Source: Sipunculus nudus (lineage: Eukaryota; Annelida; Sipuncula; Golfingiida; Sipunculidae). From it: a stretch of 64,000 bases of DNA. Each line of letters opens with the position of its first letter. The stretch's first letter is position 1. Below are positions 36,963-46,533 of the stretch, in pieces. The DNA is taken from contig JAPPUL010000068.1 in NCBI GenBank assembly GCA_026874595.1, forward strand, positions 137,001 to 201,000. The letters run 5' to 3'. Under the pieces are notes generated by a model, which searched no databases, was not told where the DNA came from, and saw only the letters and a list, made by a program, of their open reading frames with translations. Both the position numbers and the translations under genes were made by a program.

Positions 36963-39452
36963 ATGAATTACTTATTTAAGACATTTATATTATTTACGTT
37001 TATATTCTTTTTAAGCTCTACTACCCTCTTATCTAAAAACCTCTACAACCATTTGCCAGGACAGGAACAAAATAAAGACGATATAAAAGACGATGTCATA
37101 CAAAAGTCTGAACAGCTTAACAAGCAAAAAGAATCTGCTGAAAAGATAAGCGACGATGTCAAACAAGACGCTAAGCAAGTTGTCTCTAAAGTTCAAAACA
37201 CTCAAACTAATGCCAAAGATGAAGGTAGTAGCAAAATCCAAGACAAAAATATATCTGAACAGGAATATAAATCTCTTGTTACTAACCCTTTGGTCCGTCG
37301 TGCTGAAATAGAAGTTGACCTTGGCGATATCAAAACTGCTCAGGATTTGTTAGCTCAGGCTCTTAAGAATAATCCTGAAGACCATGAGGCTCATAACCTC
37401 ATTGGACTCATTTTTACATTGCAAGGCGATTACGATAACGCTCTCAAGAATTATAATATCGCGCTTAATAATAGCGAGAAAAATAAAATACGTATCGGAG
37501 TGTACTCTTCTAATATTAATCTAGCAGAGCTTTACTTCTATCAAGGGCAGTTTGAGCAGGCTTATAAGCATGGTACCATCGCTTTGAATATCAGTAAGGA
37601 GCTTAAAATTAAAACCGAAGAAGCCAGGTCTGTTGCTTGGCTTGGCAGAATCGCTCAGGCTCGGGGCGATTACGAAAACGCTTTAATCCTTCATAAGCAA
37701 GCTCTTCAGATAAATGAAGAGATTAACAATGACGCTGGTATCGCATACAGTAGCAATAATGTCGGGTTCATTTATACTAGAATAGGTGAATATGATAAGG
37801 CTCTATCTTCATTCAAACGTTCTCTTATCTTTTATCGTGAACAGTTACTAAGTAGAAACGTTGCTGTTATTAGTAACAATATCGGATATGTTTATCGGAC
37901 TCAAGGCTTTTATGATAAGGCTCTAAAGTTCTTCAACAATTCTCTAGCTTTAAGAAGACAATTTGATGATAAACCAGGGGAGGCAATTCCTCTAAACTAT
38001 ATTGCTGAAATAGAAATTAGTAAAGGCAATTATTCTAAAGCTAAAAATTACCTGCAAAGAGCACTTGAATCTTTAAAGACACTTAAAAACTCTTATCCAA
38101 TTATTACAATTTATAACAACTTAGGTGAGGTCGCTCGCCTTACAGGTCAATACAATGATGCACTAGATTTTTACAAGAAGGCTGAGGAAGCTGGCAGAAA
38201 GATTAATTCAATAACAAGTCCTATACTATATAACAACCATATAGGAATTATTAATCTAAAACGTGGGCTTTTTTATCCTGCTATGGATAATGTCAGCCAG
38301 GCTTTGTCTGCAAGCCAGCAGATCGGTGCACGTCCATTTACCGCTACGTTCCTTAGAAATATTGCGCTTGTGCAGTACAGGCTTGGCAAATATGATGAGG
38401 CAATTGATAACATCAATAACGCTATCTCCATTAATGAAGATTCGGGTTCTGTTCCTGATATATCCTCTTCATACAGTGTCTTGGGCCTCGTTTATCAAAA
38501 GAAAGGGGAATATGACAAGGCTTTAAGCTATATTCAAAAATCTATTGAAATAGATACAAAGCTGGGTATTAAGCCTGGGCTTAGGAACAATTACATCAAT
38601 CTTGCGGCTATATATCAAGATCAAAATGAAACTGAGCTTGCTATTGAAAATTACAACAAAGCATTAAATTATTCTAACGGTCCTGCTAAACCCCGTCTTA
38701 TAGCCATACATAACAATATCGGAGCTTTGCATTATGCAGCAGATGATAATGATAAGGCGCTTCAAGAGTATAATAAAGCTTTAGAAATTGCTCAAGAGCT
38801 TGGCGACCAATACAGCATAGCGATATCGCACAACAATATAGGTCTTGTTCTTTATAAACAAGGTAAAGTTGAAGAAGCTGTGTTAGAATATGAGAAGGGT
38901 TATAATATATTATCAGAAAATGATATCCCTAAAGATAATGCTGCGGTAGCGTTAAACCTTGGGCAGGCTTATGTTGAGACTGGGAAATATAATGAGGCAA
39001 CAAAAGCATTGGAATCTACACTTCCATACAGGCAAACTCAGAATGACCCCAGGATGCTAGCTCTTACAACTAAGTACCTAGGAGATGCAAGCATTGCATC
39101 TGGTAATGCTCAAGATGCTATAGAATATTACAATACATTTATCCCTATCAACGAAACTTTAAATCCTAAAATCCCGTTTAATTATAACAGGCTTGCGTAT
39201 GCATATGAAACAAGTGGTAACACGAATAAAGCATTTGAAATATATCAAATAGCCTACAAAGAAGAAAAACAGAAATCTAATCTGCCTGAAGTTGCAACAT
39301 CTTGTCTTGGCATAGTATACGGATATGTTTTAAAAGGTGATTACAAAAATGCATATACATATATGTCTGAACGTATTGAAATATTAAAGTCTTTAGGTAA
39401 ATCTACTGAGGAACAGGAATTATATCTTAAGAAGCTTTCAGAATTAGGATAA
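36963..39452 (+). CDS. Large secreted TPR protein
   Basis: 829 aa. It has a signal peptide at residues ~1-24 (TFILFTFIFFLSSTTLLS), a polar Lys/Asp/Gln-rich segment to ~105, then about eighteen TPR units to the end. Many are of the 40-42-residue kinesin-light-chain type with paired Asn (YNNLGEVARLTGQYNDALDFY, SHNNIGLVLYKQGKVEEAV). No enzymatic module is present. A GGAG lies a few bases upstream of the ATG. As an exported solenoid it probably organises a periplasmic or outer-membrane complex. Codon use (ATT/ATC, GCT) differs from the ATA-rich secA-pfk region. Confidence 0.8.
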   Translation: MNYLFKTFILFTFIFFLSSTTLLSKNLYNHLPGQEQNKDDIKDDVIQKSEQLNKQKESAEKISDDVKQDAKQVVSKVQNTQTNAKDEGSSKIQDKNISEQEYKSLVTNPLVRRAEIEVDLGDIKTAQDLLAQALKNNPEDHEAHNLIGLIFTLQGDYDNALKNYNIALNNSEKNKIRIGVYSSNINLAELYFYQGQFEQAYKHGTIALNISKELKIKTEEARSVAWLGRIAQARGDYENALILHKQALQINEEINNDAGIAYSSNNVGFIYTRIGEYDKALSSFKRSLIFYREQLLSRNVAVISNNIGYVYRTQGFYDKALKFFNNSLALRRQFDDKPGEAIPLNYIAEIEISKGNYSKAKNYLQRALESLKTLKNSYPIITIYNNLGEVARLTGQYNDALDFYKKAEEAGRKINSITSPILYNNHIGIINLKRGLFYPAMDNVSQALSASQQIGARPFTATFLRNIALVQYRLGKYDEAIDNINNAISINEDSGSVPDISSSYSVLGLVYQKKGEYDKALSYIQKSIEIDTKLGIKPGLRNNYINLAAIYQDQNETELAIENYNKALNYSNGPAKPRLIAIHNNIGALHYAADDNDKALQEYNKALEIAQELGDQYSIAISHNNIGLVLYKQGKVEEAVLEYEKGYNILSENDIPKDNAAVALNLGQAYVETGKYNEATKALESTLPYRQTQNDPRMLALTTKYLGDASIASGNAQDAIEYYNTFIPINETLNPKIPFNYNRLAYAYETSGNTNKAFEIYQIAYKEEKQKSNLPEVATSCLGIVYGYVLKGDYKNAYTYMSERIEILKSLGKSTEEQELYLKKLSELG

Positions 39453-39476
39453 AAAAAGATAAATAAAACTATTGTG

Positions 39477-39505
39477 TTGACAAAGTGTTAAATGCTGTTT
39501 ATAAT
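39477..39505 (+). promoter_or_regulatory. Consensus sigma70-type promoter of the rpsF operon
   Basis: TTGACA at 39477-39482, exactly 17 bases, then TATAAT at 39500-39505: a perfect match to the vegetative consensus, 35 bp before the rpsF start. Transcription would begin near 39512. It fits the high expression expected for ribosomal proteins. Confidence 0.85.
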
Positions 39506-39539
39506 TTAGCATTTTAAAGTCAATCTTAAGGGTGAAATA

Positions 39540-39950
39540 TTGCTAAGCAGAAAAAAATATGAGATTATGTTTATACTAAATGTGCTAGAGCATGAAAAGA
39601 GCAAAGAGGATGTTTTGTCTATGCTCAAAGGAAATGATTGTTCTATAGAAAAAGTGGAGGACATAGGAGTTAAGACGCTTGCTTACCCAATAAAGAAACA
39701 AAATAAGGGATATTATTGTATAGTATACTTCCAAGCACAACCTAATGCTATAAAGGGTCTGGATAGTGAGATTAAACTTAAAGAAGATATATTAAAATAT
39801 ATGTGTATAGTATACAACGATAAGAAGCTTAAATCAAGTGGCAGTGGTATGACAAACACACGGTCTGCTAATCAGAGCGGAGTGCCCCAACCCTATGCCC
39901 AACCCTATGATAGAAGATATAAACAGGGACAAGAAGTAGAGAGTAAATAG
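39540..39950 (+). CDS. rpsF: 30S ribosomal protein S6
   Basis: 136 aa. The start codon is TTG at 39540, preceded by AAGGGTG; no in-frame ATG occurs before the conserved sequence YEIMFIL. The ferredoxin-like S6 core spans residues ~1-95, with DIGVKTLAYPIKKQNKGYYCIVYF the most diagnostic part. The C-terminal ~35 residues are a polar tail containing PQPYAQPY from a 12-bp tandem duplication (39886-39909). It is the first gene of rpsF-ssb-rpsR-rplI-dnaB and binds S18 in the platform of the small subunit. Confidence 0.93.
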   Translation: MLSRKKYEIMFILNVLEHEKSKEDVLSMLKGNDCSIEKVEDIGVKTLAYPIKKQNKGYYCIVYFQAQPNAIKGLDSEIKLKEDILKYMCIVYNDKKLKSSGSGMTNTRSANQSGVPQPYAQPYDRRYKQGQEVESK

Positions 39951-39981
39951 AGTTTACTTATATCTGAGTTTACTTATATCT
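39950..39981 (+). repeat. Perfect 16-bp tandem duplication between rpsF and ssb
   Basis: GAGTTTACTTATATCT occurs twice without gap just after the rpsF stop. It is non-coding and its length is not a multiple of three. Confidence 0.9.
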
Positions 39982-40022
39982 GTAAGTTAAAAAGTTAAAA
40001 TATAATATGATTGAGGCATATA

Positions 40023-40481
40023 ATGGGATGGGATATAAACCAAGTTACGTTAATAGGAAGGCTAACTCGAGACACAGAACTTAGGTATTCAAAGAGTGGG
40101 GTTGCAATATGCCCTATAGGCCTTGCAGTAAACCGAGCAGGCCGTAAAGATACTAATCAAGAGGACGAAGTATATTATTTTGACATAATAACATTTGGCA
40201 AGACAGCAGAGCTATCAAACTCATATCTTACAAAAGGTCAACAAATTGGAGTTCAAGGCTATCTACGCCAAAATAGATGGGAAGATCAAAGCGGAGGAAA
40301 ACGCTCTAAAGTAGAGATAGTAGCAGATAGGATACAGTTTTTAAGCCCATCTCAACAAAAGAAAGAATTAAGAGCTGAAAGAAGTGTAGATGAAGAAAGT
40401 TCCAGAGTAGATATGCCTGGAACTAAAGAAAATGGTAATAATCTCGGAGAGTTTGAAGCTGATGACGATATACCATTTTAA
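40023..40481 (+). CDS. ssb: Single-stranded DNA-binding protein
   Basis: 152 aa from ATG 40023, chosen over the in-frame TTG at 40011 because TGAGG lies about seven bases upstream and MGWDINQVTLIGRL is a natural SSB N-terminus. The OB-fold core covers residues ~1-105 (LTRDTELRYSKSGVAIC, YFDIITFGKTAEL, GVQGYLRQNRWEDQSG). A polar linker leads to the acidic C-terminal tip DDDIPF that recruits replication and repair proteins. Its position between S6 and S18 is the usual one in many phyla. Confidence 0.96.
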   Translation: MGWDINQVTLIGRLTRDTELRYSKSGVAICPIGLAVNRAGRKDTNQEDEVYYFDIITFGKTAELSNSYLTKGQQIGVQGYLRQNRWEDQSGGKRSKVEIVADRIQFLSPSQQKKELRAERSVDEESSRVDMPGTKENGNNLGEFEADDDIPF

Positions 40482-40562
40482 GATGCTCTATTTTTAAGAT
40501 AGTCAATATATAAAGACATAAAATCATAAAATAACAAAAATTCAAAGTAGGGTAAATTATAA

Positions 40563-41036
40563 ATGGAAGAAGAGATAAGTAAAAAAGCCAGTGAAGAACA
40601 GGATGAAGTTAAACGAGAAGAGAAACCCCATAAAGTAGAAGAAGGGGATAGAAGAGAAACAACAGGAGAGAGTAGAGATAATAGAGGAGATAGGAAAGTA
40701 GAAAGAACAGAAAGAATTGAAAAAGGAGATAGTAGACGAGAAAGGCCTCCGTATCAAAATCAGCAATTCAAAACCCAAAGACCAAATTATACAAAAAAAG
40801 CTGGAAGTAGTAGCTTTTACTATAGAAAAAAAGTCTGCAAAGTCTGCACAAAAGATTTTATAGGAGAAATAGATTATAAGAATGTATATTTTCTAAAAAG
40901 ATTTATAACAGAACGAGGCAAGATATTACCAAGACGACTAAGTGGCTTTTGTGCAAAACATCACAGACTAGTCATAAGAGAAATAAAGAGGGCTCGAACA
41001 ATAGCGCTATTGTCTTATACAGAGCGAGGAACCTAA
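40563..41036 (+). CDS. rpsR: 30S ribosomal protein S18 with long charged N-terminal extension
   Basis: 157 aa, about twice the usual ~75. The S18 core occupies residues ~85-157 ([57 protein letters not shown]), with Cys pairs of the zinc-binding form (C92, C95 and the later CAKHH). Residues 1-84 are an intrinsically disordered Glu/Arg/Lys-rich extension of repeated GDRR/ERTER-like pieces. The ATG at 40563 is the only plausible start for the long form. An internal start would need to lie near residue 85, where no Met exists, so the extension is probably translated. Confidence 0.92.
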   Translation: MEEEISKKASEEQDEVKREEKPHKVEEGDRRETTGESRDNRGDRKVERTERIEKGDSRRERPPYQNQQFKTQRPNYTKKAGSSSFYYRKKVCKVCTKDFIGEIDYKNVYFLKRFITERGKILPRRLSGFCAKHHRLVIREIKRARTIALLSYTERGT

Positions 41037-41101
41037 TCTACTAAAAGGCTATAAAGCAACAGTCTTTATTAAAAGTAAAAGAGATTAAACTAAGGTAAAC
41101 A

Positions 41102-41725
41102 ATGCAAACAAAAGTAATATTAAAAAAAGATGTATACGGACTAGGAGAAGAGGGAGATATAAAGAATGTGAAGGCAGGCTATGCAAGAAATTATCTAATT
41201 CCATTTTCCTATGCAGTAGTATACAATAAATACACATTAATGAAGCTGGAAGAAGAACAAGAAGAGATAAAAAAACGGAAAGAGATTAAAGGCGAGAAAT
41301 CAAAGAGTTTATATGATAAACTAGATGGTCTTGAGCTAATATTTGAAGAAAACGTAGGTGAAAAAGGGAAATTATTTGGGTCAGTAAATAAAAACGATAT
41401 ACATCAAAGGTTATCAGAGCAGGAAATCGTTGTTGAGAAGCGCGCGATCCAATTAAATACATCCATACGGGAACTAGGAACAAGAGAGGTTTTGGTAGAA
41501 CTATATGGAGAGATGCTAGCAAAACTAAAAGTAATTATAAAAGACAAAGAAGAAAGTGTTAAAGAAGAAGATGTTAAAGAAGAAAGTGTTAAAGAAGAAA
41601 GTGTTAAAGAAGAAGATGTTAAAGAAGAAGATGTTAAAGAAGTTGTCGAAGCTAAAGAATCACTAAAAGAAGAGAGTGAGGATATAGAGAAAAAAGAAGA
41701 AGATGTTAAAGAAGAAACAAATTAA
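41102..41725 (+). CDS. rplI: 50S ribosomal protein L9 with repetitive acidic C-terminal extension
   Basis: 207 aa against ~150 for usual L9. The N-terminal domain is standard (VILKKDVYGLGEEGDIKNVK, GYARNYLIP). The long helix and C-terminal domain follow (LFGSVNKNDIHQRL) to about residue 148. Beyond that, 59 residues consist of Lys-Glu-Glu-Ser/Asp-Val repeats encoded by six 15-bp units (41556-41645), followed by more Glu/Lys. Together with the S18 extension, this puts two charged tails in one operon. Confidence 0.93.
   Translation: MQTKVILKKDVYGLGEEGDIKNVKAGYARNYLIPFSYAVVYNKYTLMKLEEEQEEIKKRKEIKGEKSKSLYDKLDGLELIFEENVGEKGKLFGSVNKNDIHQRLSEQEIVVEKRAIQLNTSIRELGTREVLVELYGEMLAKLKVIIKDKEESVKEEDVKEESVKEESVKEEDVKEEDVKEVVEAKESLKEESEDIEKKEEDVKEETN
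41556..41645 (+). repeat. Six 15-bp tandem units in the rplI 3' end
   Basis: Units alternate between ...GTTAAAGAAGAAAGT and ...GTTAAAGAAGAAGAT forms, in frame, giving the acidic-basic repeat tail of L9. The last unit is diverged. Confidence 0.92.
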
Positions 41726-41842
41726 AGGCTGCATATAAATAAAAAAATCACCTAAAATAATTATAATGAGGAATTAATAATAACCGTTTTATAATGATAG
41801 CTTTTAAAAAAAAAGAGCTATATGTAAAACTTGGTTTATGTA

Positions 41843-43189
41843 ATGGAAAAGACTTCACTGTTAGAAAATAGAGGACCATATAAAAAAGAGATAGAGCAAG
41901 CAGTAATAGCATCAATATTAATTGATAAAGAGGTGCTTGGAGAGGTAGCAGAAAGCGTATCAATTGATGATTTTTACTATGACCTCCACAAAGAGATAGT
42001 CTCTACAATACTTGAGTTATACGAAGAAAATATACCAATAGATTTAATAACAGTACATAATAAACTTAGCGGGAAAACAGTATTTGTGCAAGGAGGGGGC
42101 GCAGAATACTTAGACGATATAGTAAATACACTTCCAACATCATCAAACGCTGAATACTACATAAAGATATTAAAAGAGAAGGCTGAGTTAAGACGTCTTA
42201 TAAAAATATGTACAGACTTAATAAAAGAAGCAAATAGTGAAAGTGATCGTTCAGATGATTTAATAGACCGGGCAGAATCAAAGATATTTGAGATAGCAAA
42301 TAAGCGGATAGGGGGTGGATTTGAAGAGATAAAGCCAGCACTAAGTGAGGCAGTAGATTACATAGAAATACTTTATCATAGTAAGAATAAGATAACTGGG
42401 ATTCCAAGTAAATTTTTTGATTTAGACTCATTAACAGGCGGATTTCAAGCCTCAGATTTAATCATATTAGCAGCACGTCCTTCAATGGGTAAGACAGCAT
42501 TTGCCCTTAACCTAACAGAAAATATAGCGTTAAAAACAGATAAAGCAATAGCATTTTTTTCTTTAGAGATGTCCAAAAGCCAGCTATGCCAACGTTTGAT
42601 AAGCTCAAATAGTGGGGTAGACTCTCAAAAGATTCGAACAGGTAAGCTTGAGAAGGATGACTTTTATCGTATAACAGACTCGGTATCACTCTTATCTACA
42701 ACAAAGATATTTATAGACGACACGCCATCGATAACCCCTCTTGAGATAAGAGCAAAAGCAAGACGTCTTGCCTCTCAAGAAGATTTGAGCTTAATAATAA
42801 TAGATTACTTGCAACTAATATCAATAGCAAGCAATAAAAGGACAGAAGGACGGCAAAATGAGATAGCAGAGATATCTAGGTCACTAAAAACCCTTGCACG
42901 CGAACTTAATATAACTATTTTAGCGTTATCACAGCTATCAAGACAAGTAGAAATAAGGGGAGGAGATCATAGACCGAGGTTATCAGATTTAAGAGACTCT
43001 GGAGCACTTGAACAAGATGCAGATATTGTGTTATTTATATATAGAGATGAATATTACAATCCTAATAACAAAGAAGGCAAAGGAACAGCTGAGCTTATTG
43101 TAGCAAAGCAAAGAAATGGTCCAACAGGTGTTGTAAACCTTCTATTCAATCCTAGCTTGGCACGTTTTAATAATCTTAAAAGAGATTAA
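41843..43189 (+). CDS. dnaB: Replicative DNA helicase DnaB
   Basis: About 448 aa from ATG 41843; an in-frame TTG at 41831 is an alternative, and neither has a clear ribosome-binding site. The N-terminal helical domain (residues ~12-115) interacts with primase. The RecA-like motor has Walker A ARPSMGKTAF at 211-220, FSLEMSKSQLCQRL, and Walker B LIIIDYLQLI, followed by LSQLSRQVEIRG and LRDSGALEQDADIVLFIYRDE. No intein is present. Last gene of the rpsF operon group, 117 bp after rplI. Confidence 0.96.
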   Translation: MEKTSLLENRGPYKKEIEQAVIASILIDKEVLGEVAESVSIDDFYYDLHKEIVSTILELYEENIPIDLITVHNKLSGKTVFVQGGGAEYLDDIVNTLPTSSNAEYYIKILKEKAELRRLIKICTDLIKEANSESDRSDDLIDRAESKIFEIANKRIGGGFEEIKPALSEAVDYIEILYHSKNKITGIPSKFFDLDSLTGGFQASDLIILAARPSMGKTAFALNLTENIALKTDKAIAFFSLEMSKSQLCQRLISSNSGVDSQKIRTGKLEKDDFYRITDSVSLLSTTKIFIDDTPSITPLEIRAKARRLASQEDLSLIIIDYLQLISIASNKRTEGRQNEIAEISRSLKTLARELNITILALSQLSRQVEIRGGDHRPRLSDLRDSGALEQDADIVLFIYRDEYYNPNNKEGKGTAELIVAKQRNGPTGVVNLLFNPSLARFNNLKRD

Positions 43190-43207
43190 AAGATAAGAAG
43201 AATTTGT

Positions 43208-43999
43208 ATGAAAAACGTTATACTTAAGTTCTTGGACATAGTATTAAAAAATATAGAGGCCATAGGGCGAGGTATAAAGCTTTTCTTTGACATTGTTTAT
43301 TTAAGTTTACGGCGCCCCTTTTTTAGTAGGAACTTAATTGATCAACTTGTAAGGATAGGCTACGATTCAATTCCAGTTGTAATGCTAACGGCATTATCAA
43401 CAGGTATGGTATTTGCTTTACAACTTGGTTTTACTTTAGAAGCAAAGTTACAGGGGACATCGCAATACATAGGAGCAGTAGTAGGACTTTCATTTGTAAG
43501 GGAGCTTGGCCCAACCCTTATGGCCTTAATGATAACGGGCCGAATGGGTTCTGCGATAGCGGCTGAGATTGGAACTATGAAGGTTACCGAGCAGATTGAT
43601 GCACTTATTATATTATCTACAAACCCGGTACAATATCTTGCTGTACCTAGATTTATAGCATCTATTATAGTATTTCCGCTTCTTACAATGTTTGCAGATA
43701 TAATTGGTATAGCTGGAGGTGCTATCGTGGCTACTAGTATGTTTGATCAAAATTTAAATATTTATATTCAGCAGACTGTTACATATGTAGATTTACTTGA
43801 TATTGGAGGAGGTCTTATGAAAGCTAGTGTGTTTGGAGCTATTATGGCTGTTGTAGGGTGTTTTTATGGTTTTGAGACTTATGGTGGAGCTGAGGGTGTT
43901 GGTAAATCTACGACCCGAGCTGTTGTTATTGCAAGTATTAGTATAATCATTGCTGACTACTTTATGAACGCAATTATTATTAGATTCCTAAGTATTTAA
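43208..43999 (+). CDS. mlaE: MlaE-family ABC transporter permease
   Basis: 263 aa with five or six membrane helices. Family motifs: the GYDSIPVVMLTALSTGMVFALQ region, GLSFVRELGPTLMALMITGRMGSAIAAEIGTM with the conserved Glu, and the VFGAIMAVVGCFYGFETYGGAEGVG C-terminal signature. It works with an MlaF-type ATPase and an MCE protein to move phospholipids between inner and outer membrane; those partners are not adjacent here. It overlaps the convergent DUF115 gene by 12 bp. Confidence 0.93.
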   Translation: MKNVILKFLDIVLKNIEAIGRGIKLFFDIVYLSLRRPFFSRNLIDQLVRIGYDSIPVVMLTALSTGMVFALQLGFTLEAKLQGTSQYIGAVVGLSFVRELGPTLMALMITGRMGSAIAAEIGTMKVTEQIDALIILSTNPVQYLAVPRFIASIIVFPLLTMFADIIGIAGGAIVATSMFDQNLNIYIQQTVTYVDLLDIGGGLMKASVFGAIMAVVGCFYGFETYGGAEGVGKSTTRAVVIASISIIIADYFMNAIIIRFLSI

Positions 44000-45616
44000 A
44001 CTCTCTTCTAACAAAATTATTGTCCGTGATGTATAATATATTAGTTCTTCTTTTACATTATACCATTTAGTTACATCTCCTTTCTCTCTTAGCCTTTTAA
44101 ATAGCATACCATTTGTAAAATATATCTCATCTTTTAAGAAACTTAAATCTATAAAATCATATACTCTCTCCACGCTCTGGCTATCTTTACTTACAAGAAA
44201 GCTTTGTAGTCTTTTAAACTCATTCAACACTTTTGAAACTCTTTTACCATATGTTGTATATATCTTTTCAAAGAATATTAAATCTTCACTAGCTATATTT
44301 ACATCCACGAGTTTATATATATCAAAAATAGAACAGTTTACACTCCCTTTAATATTTAAAGCACTCCCTCCTTTAAGGTTTAATACTTTTATACTATTTT
44401 GACTTAATAAAGTCTCAAAAACATCCAAATATGATTTCATCGCAAAGTTGGTCTTTATTGGCTTCCCTAATTCATTTCGTACAATACTCGTACCAAACCT
44501 ATTTTGTAAGCGAGCAAGCCCCGTCTCAAGAGGCATTAGCTTATCTGATTTATATCGTAAATACTCTTCTATCCGATTGCCTTTGTAATGATATAACGAA
44601 TCTTTATATGCAAAATCAAACCCTATTAAATATACATCAGCTGTTGTTATACATTTTGCAACATTAAAGGCGACTAGTGAAACGCTGCCTAGCATAGGTA
44701 TTTTGGTTACTATAGCTGGCAATATCTCTTTTTCTATTGGCAAATCTTGATTTATTAGTATTAATTTATCTTGCCACTTCCTAAATACAGTCGGCACCAC
44801 TGACAAAGTTGTTATCAAATATGGAAGATGTTCTCTTTTGTCAACACCATCTAAGTGTACCCTATTTGCTATGCCGCCATCAGTCGATATTATGAAATCT
44901 ACTTTTATCCCTTCTTGTTTAAGTCTATGATATACCGAGCCAACCGCTATTACTATCCCCTTTTGAGATATGATTCCAAGTTCTTTAATATGCTCATCAA
45001 GACTTGGACCGCTTGTTATTAGAAAAATTGGAACATTTACTTTCTTTCTCTTAAAGATTCCACTTTTTTTCAAATATCTTAGGTTTTTTAAAATATTTTC
45101 ATGCCATCTTCTGCTAAATGATAACGCTGTTATATAACTTTGTAGTTTCGATTTCTGTATCTGCCCTACTATCTTTTGTGCTCTTTTATAATAGTCTTTT
45201 GATAAATTATAGCTTGCTACATGGGTTAATTGTGCAATCTCTCCTGATTCTACCTCGTTTATCTCGTTTTGAAGACAATATGATAATCTATTTAAATCCC
45301 CTACAAATATTAATAAATTCCCTCTTCTATACTTATCTCCATACATTGATAAAACTTTCTCTACTAGCCACTCCCTTTCTTCTATCACTATCAATTTTAA
45401 CGATTTATCATCTAGATGCGGATTTATATGGTATCCTAACCCAAGTCCATATACTATAAGATATTTTTTCCCTTCTGTATCCACACTAAAAGCTTCTCGC
45501 TCACCTTCTTTTACAGGATTATATCTACTATGAATATACTTCCCATCTATCTTTAGTGTTATATCCCCTAGTCGGCTTCTTAAAAACTCATACGTTGATT
45601 CTTCTGGTAGGTCCAA
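43988..45616 (-). CDS. DUF115 / Maf-type (motility accessory factor, MptE-like) protein
   Basis: 542 aa, start codon TTG at 45616. The central region has the MptE-like fold motifs PIFLITSGPSLDEHIKELG, GIVIAVGSVYHRLKQEGIKVDFIISTDGG and VYLIGFDFAYKDSLYHYKG, characteristic of DUF115. Relatives in Campylobacter, Helicobacter and spirochaetes act as flagellin-modifying (Maf) glycosyltransferases. The N-terminal ~150 residues and the helical C-terminus fit that layout. Flagellin modification in a motile organism is therefore a reasonable guess; no flagellar gene lies in this window. Confidence 0.8.
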   Translation of the reverse strand: MDLPEESTYEFLRSRLGDITLKIDGKYIHSRYNPVKEGEREAFSVDTEGKKYLIVYGLGLGYHINPHLDDKSLKLIVIEEREWLVEKVLSMYGDKYRRGNLLIFVGDLNRLSYCLQNEINEVESGEIAQLTHVASYNLSKDYYKRAQKIVGQIQKSKLQSYITALSFSRRWHENILKNLRYLKKSGIFKRKKVNVPIFLITSGPSLDEHIKELGIISQKGIVIAVGSVYHRLKQEGIKVDFIISTDGGIANRVHLDGVDKREHLPYLITTLSVVPTVFRKWQDKLILINQDLPIEKEILPAIVTKIPMLGSVSLVAFNVAKCITTADVYLIGFDFAYKDSLYHYKGNRIEEYLRYKSDKLMPLETGLARLQNRFGTSIVRNELGKPIKTNFAMKSYLDVFETLLSQNSIKVLNLKGGSALNIKGSVNCSIFDIYKLVDVNIASEDLIFFEKIYTTYGKRVSKVLNEFKRLQSFLVSKDSQSVERVYDFIDLSFLKDEIYFTNGMLFKRLREKGDVTKWYNVKEELIYYTSRTIILLEESLNT

Positions 45617-45666
45617 TTATATCTCTATAAAACAATTTTAGTTTATATTATTAAGCGAAATATAAC

Positions 45667-46440
45667 TTAGGCGGTTATTAATCGACTGTAAAGCTCTTCT
45701 CTACTAAATCCCAAAACCTTCTCCTTCTCAGATTTAGAAAGCCCACAAATAAATTTATTTATATGATTATATATTCTCGCATCTGAGGTGCTTAGATTGT
45801 TTTTATAAACACCGCCTTCTCTTTCCCTTTCTTCTATGTTCTTCGTAACCACACCCTCCAACTCCAATAATATGTCTTCGATATCCAGTATATCAAGTAA
45901 TTGCCTACCAAGAATATCTGATTTATTTGATGTTTCTTTAGAATTACTTTCCAAACCCTCTCCTCTTTGTTCGTTTAAAAGACCATCATATCTAAAATCC
46001 ATGAATACCTTCTCTCCTACATCCGCAAAATGTCCTCTCTTATAACCATTATAACTATTATAATAAATATTATAGTTAGTATCATCTTCCACCTTAAATC
46101 CTCCTGAATTTTGTAGTTTTATATCATAATCTTTTAGATTATATCCTTCCATCTCAAAAACAAGCCCTTTCGAGCGCAATCCTACATCTAACCCTAAATC
46201 ATTCACATATCCTACATCTTTATCCAATTTTTTATCTATATCTTCAAACCCTATCTCATGTTTAGCCAGAGTTACATCCCTCTTCCTATCTTCTTCTTCA
46301 AGTGCTGTTAGCTCACTTTCTTCTACAAATATTCCCTCAACAAAAGATAATAGCATATCCTTTTCTACATCAGTCTCTATCTCTTTATTAGATTCGCTTT
46401 CTTTCTCTTCTCTGCCTTTTTGATGTTCTTCTCTTTCCAC
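45667..46440 (-). CDS. Hypothetical acidic protein, 257 aa
   Basis: Starts with GTG at 46440 behind a good GGAGAGGG. Mostly acidic and polar with low complexity (EREEHQKGREEKESESNKEIE at the start, a Tyr/Asn-rich centre). The C-terminal ~40 residues look folded and helical (IYNHINKFICGLSKSEKEKVLGFSREEL). No signal peptide and no recognised domain. It is upstream of the DUF115 gene on the same strand with a 50-bp gap, and the two could be one transcript. Confidence 0.6.
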   Translation of the reverse strand: MEREEHQKGREEKESESNKEIETDVEKDMLLSFVEGIFVEESELTALEEEDRKRDVTLAKHEIGFEDIDKKLDKDVGYVNDLGLDVGLRSKGLVFEMEGYNLKDYDIKLQNSGGFKVEDDTNYNIYYNSYNGYKRGHFADVGEKVFMDFRYDGLLNEQRGEGLESNSKETSNKSDILGRQLLDILDIEDILLELEGVVTKNIEEREREGGVYKNNLSTSDARIYNHINKFICGLSKSEKEKVLGFSREELYSRLITA

Positions 46441-46533
46441 TTAAACCCTCTCCTTTTATATTCAGACTCATAATTATATTTATGTCAACTTATCATAACA
46501 CTCTTTTTTTATATTCACCAATTATCACAAGTA

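Noticed and set aside
41556-41645. Regular repeats considered as a CRISPR array
   Set aside because: Units are contiguous, 15 bp, in frame with rplI and lack spacers.
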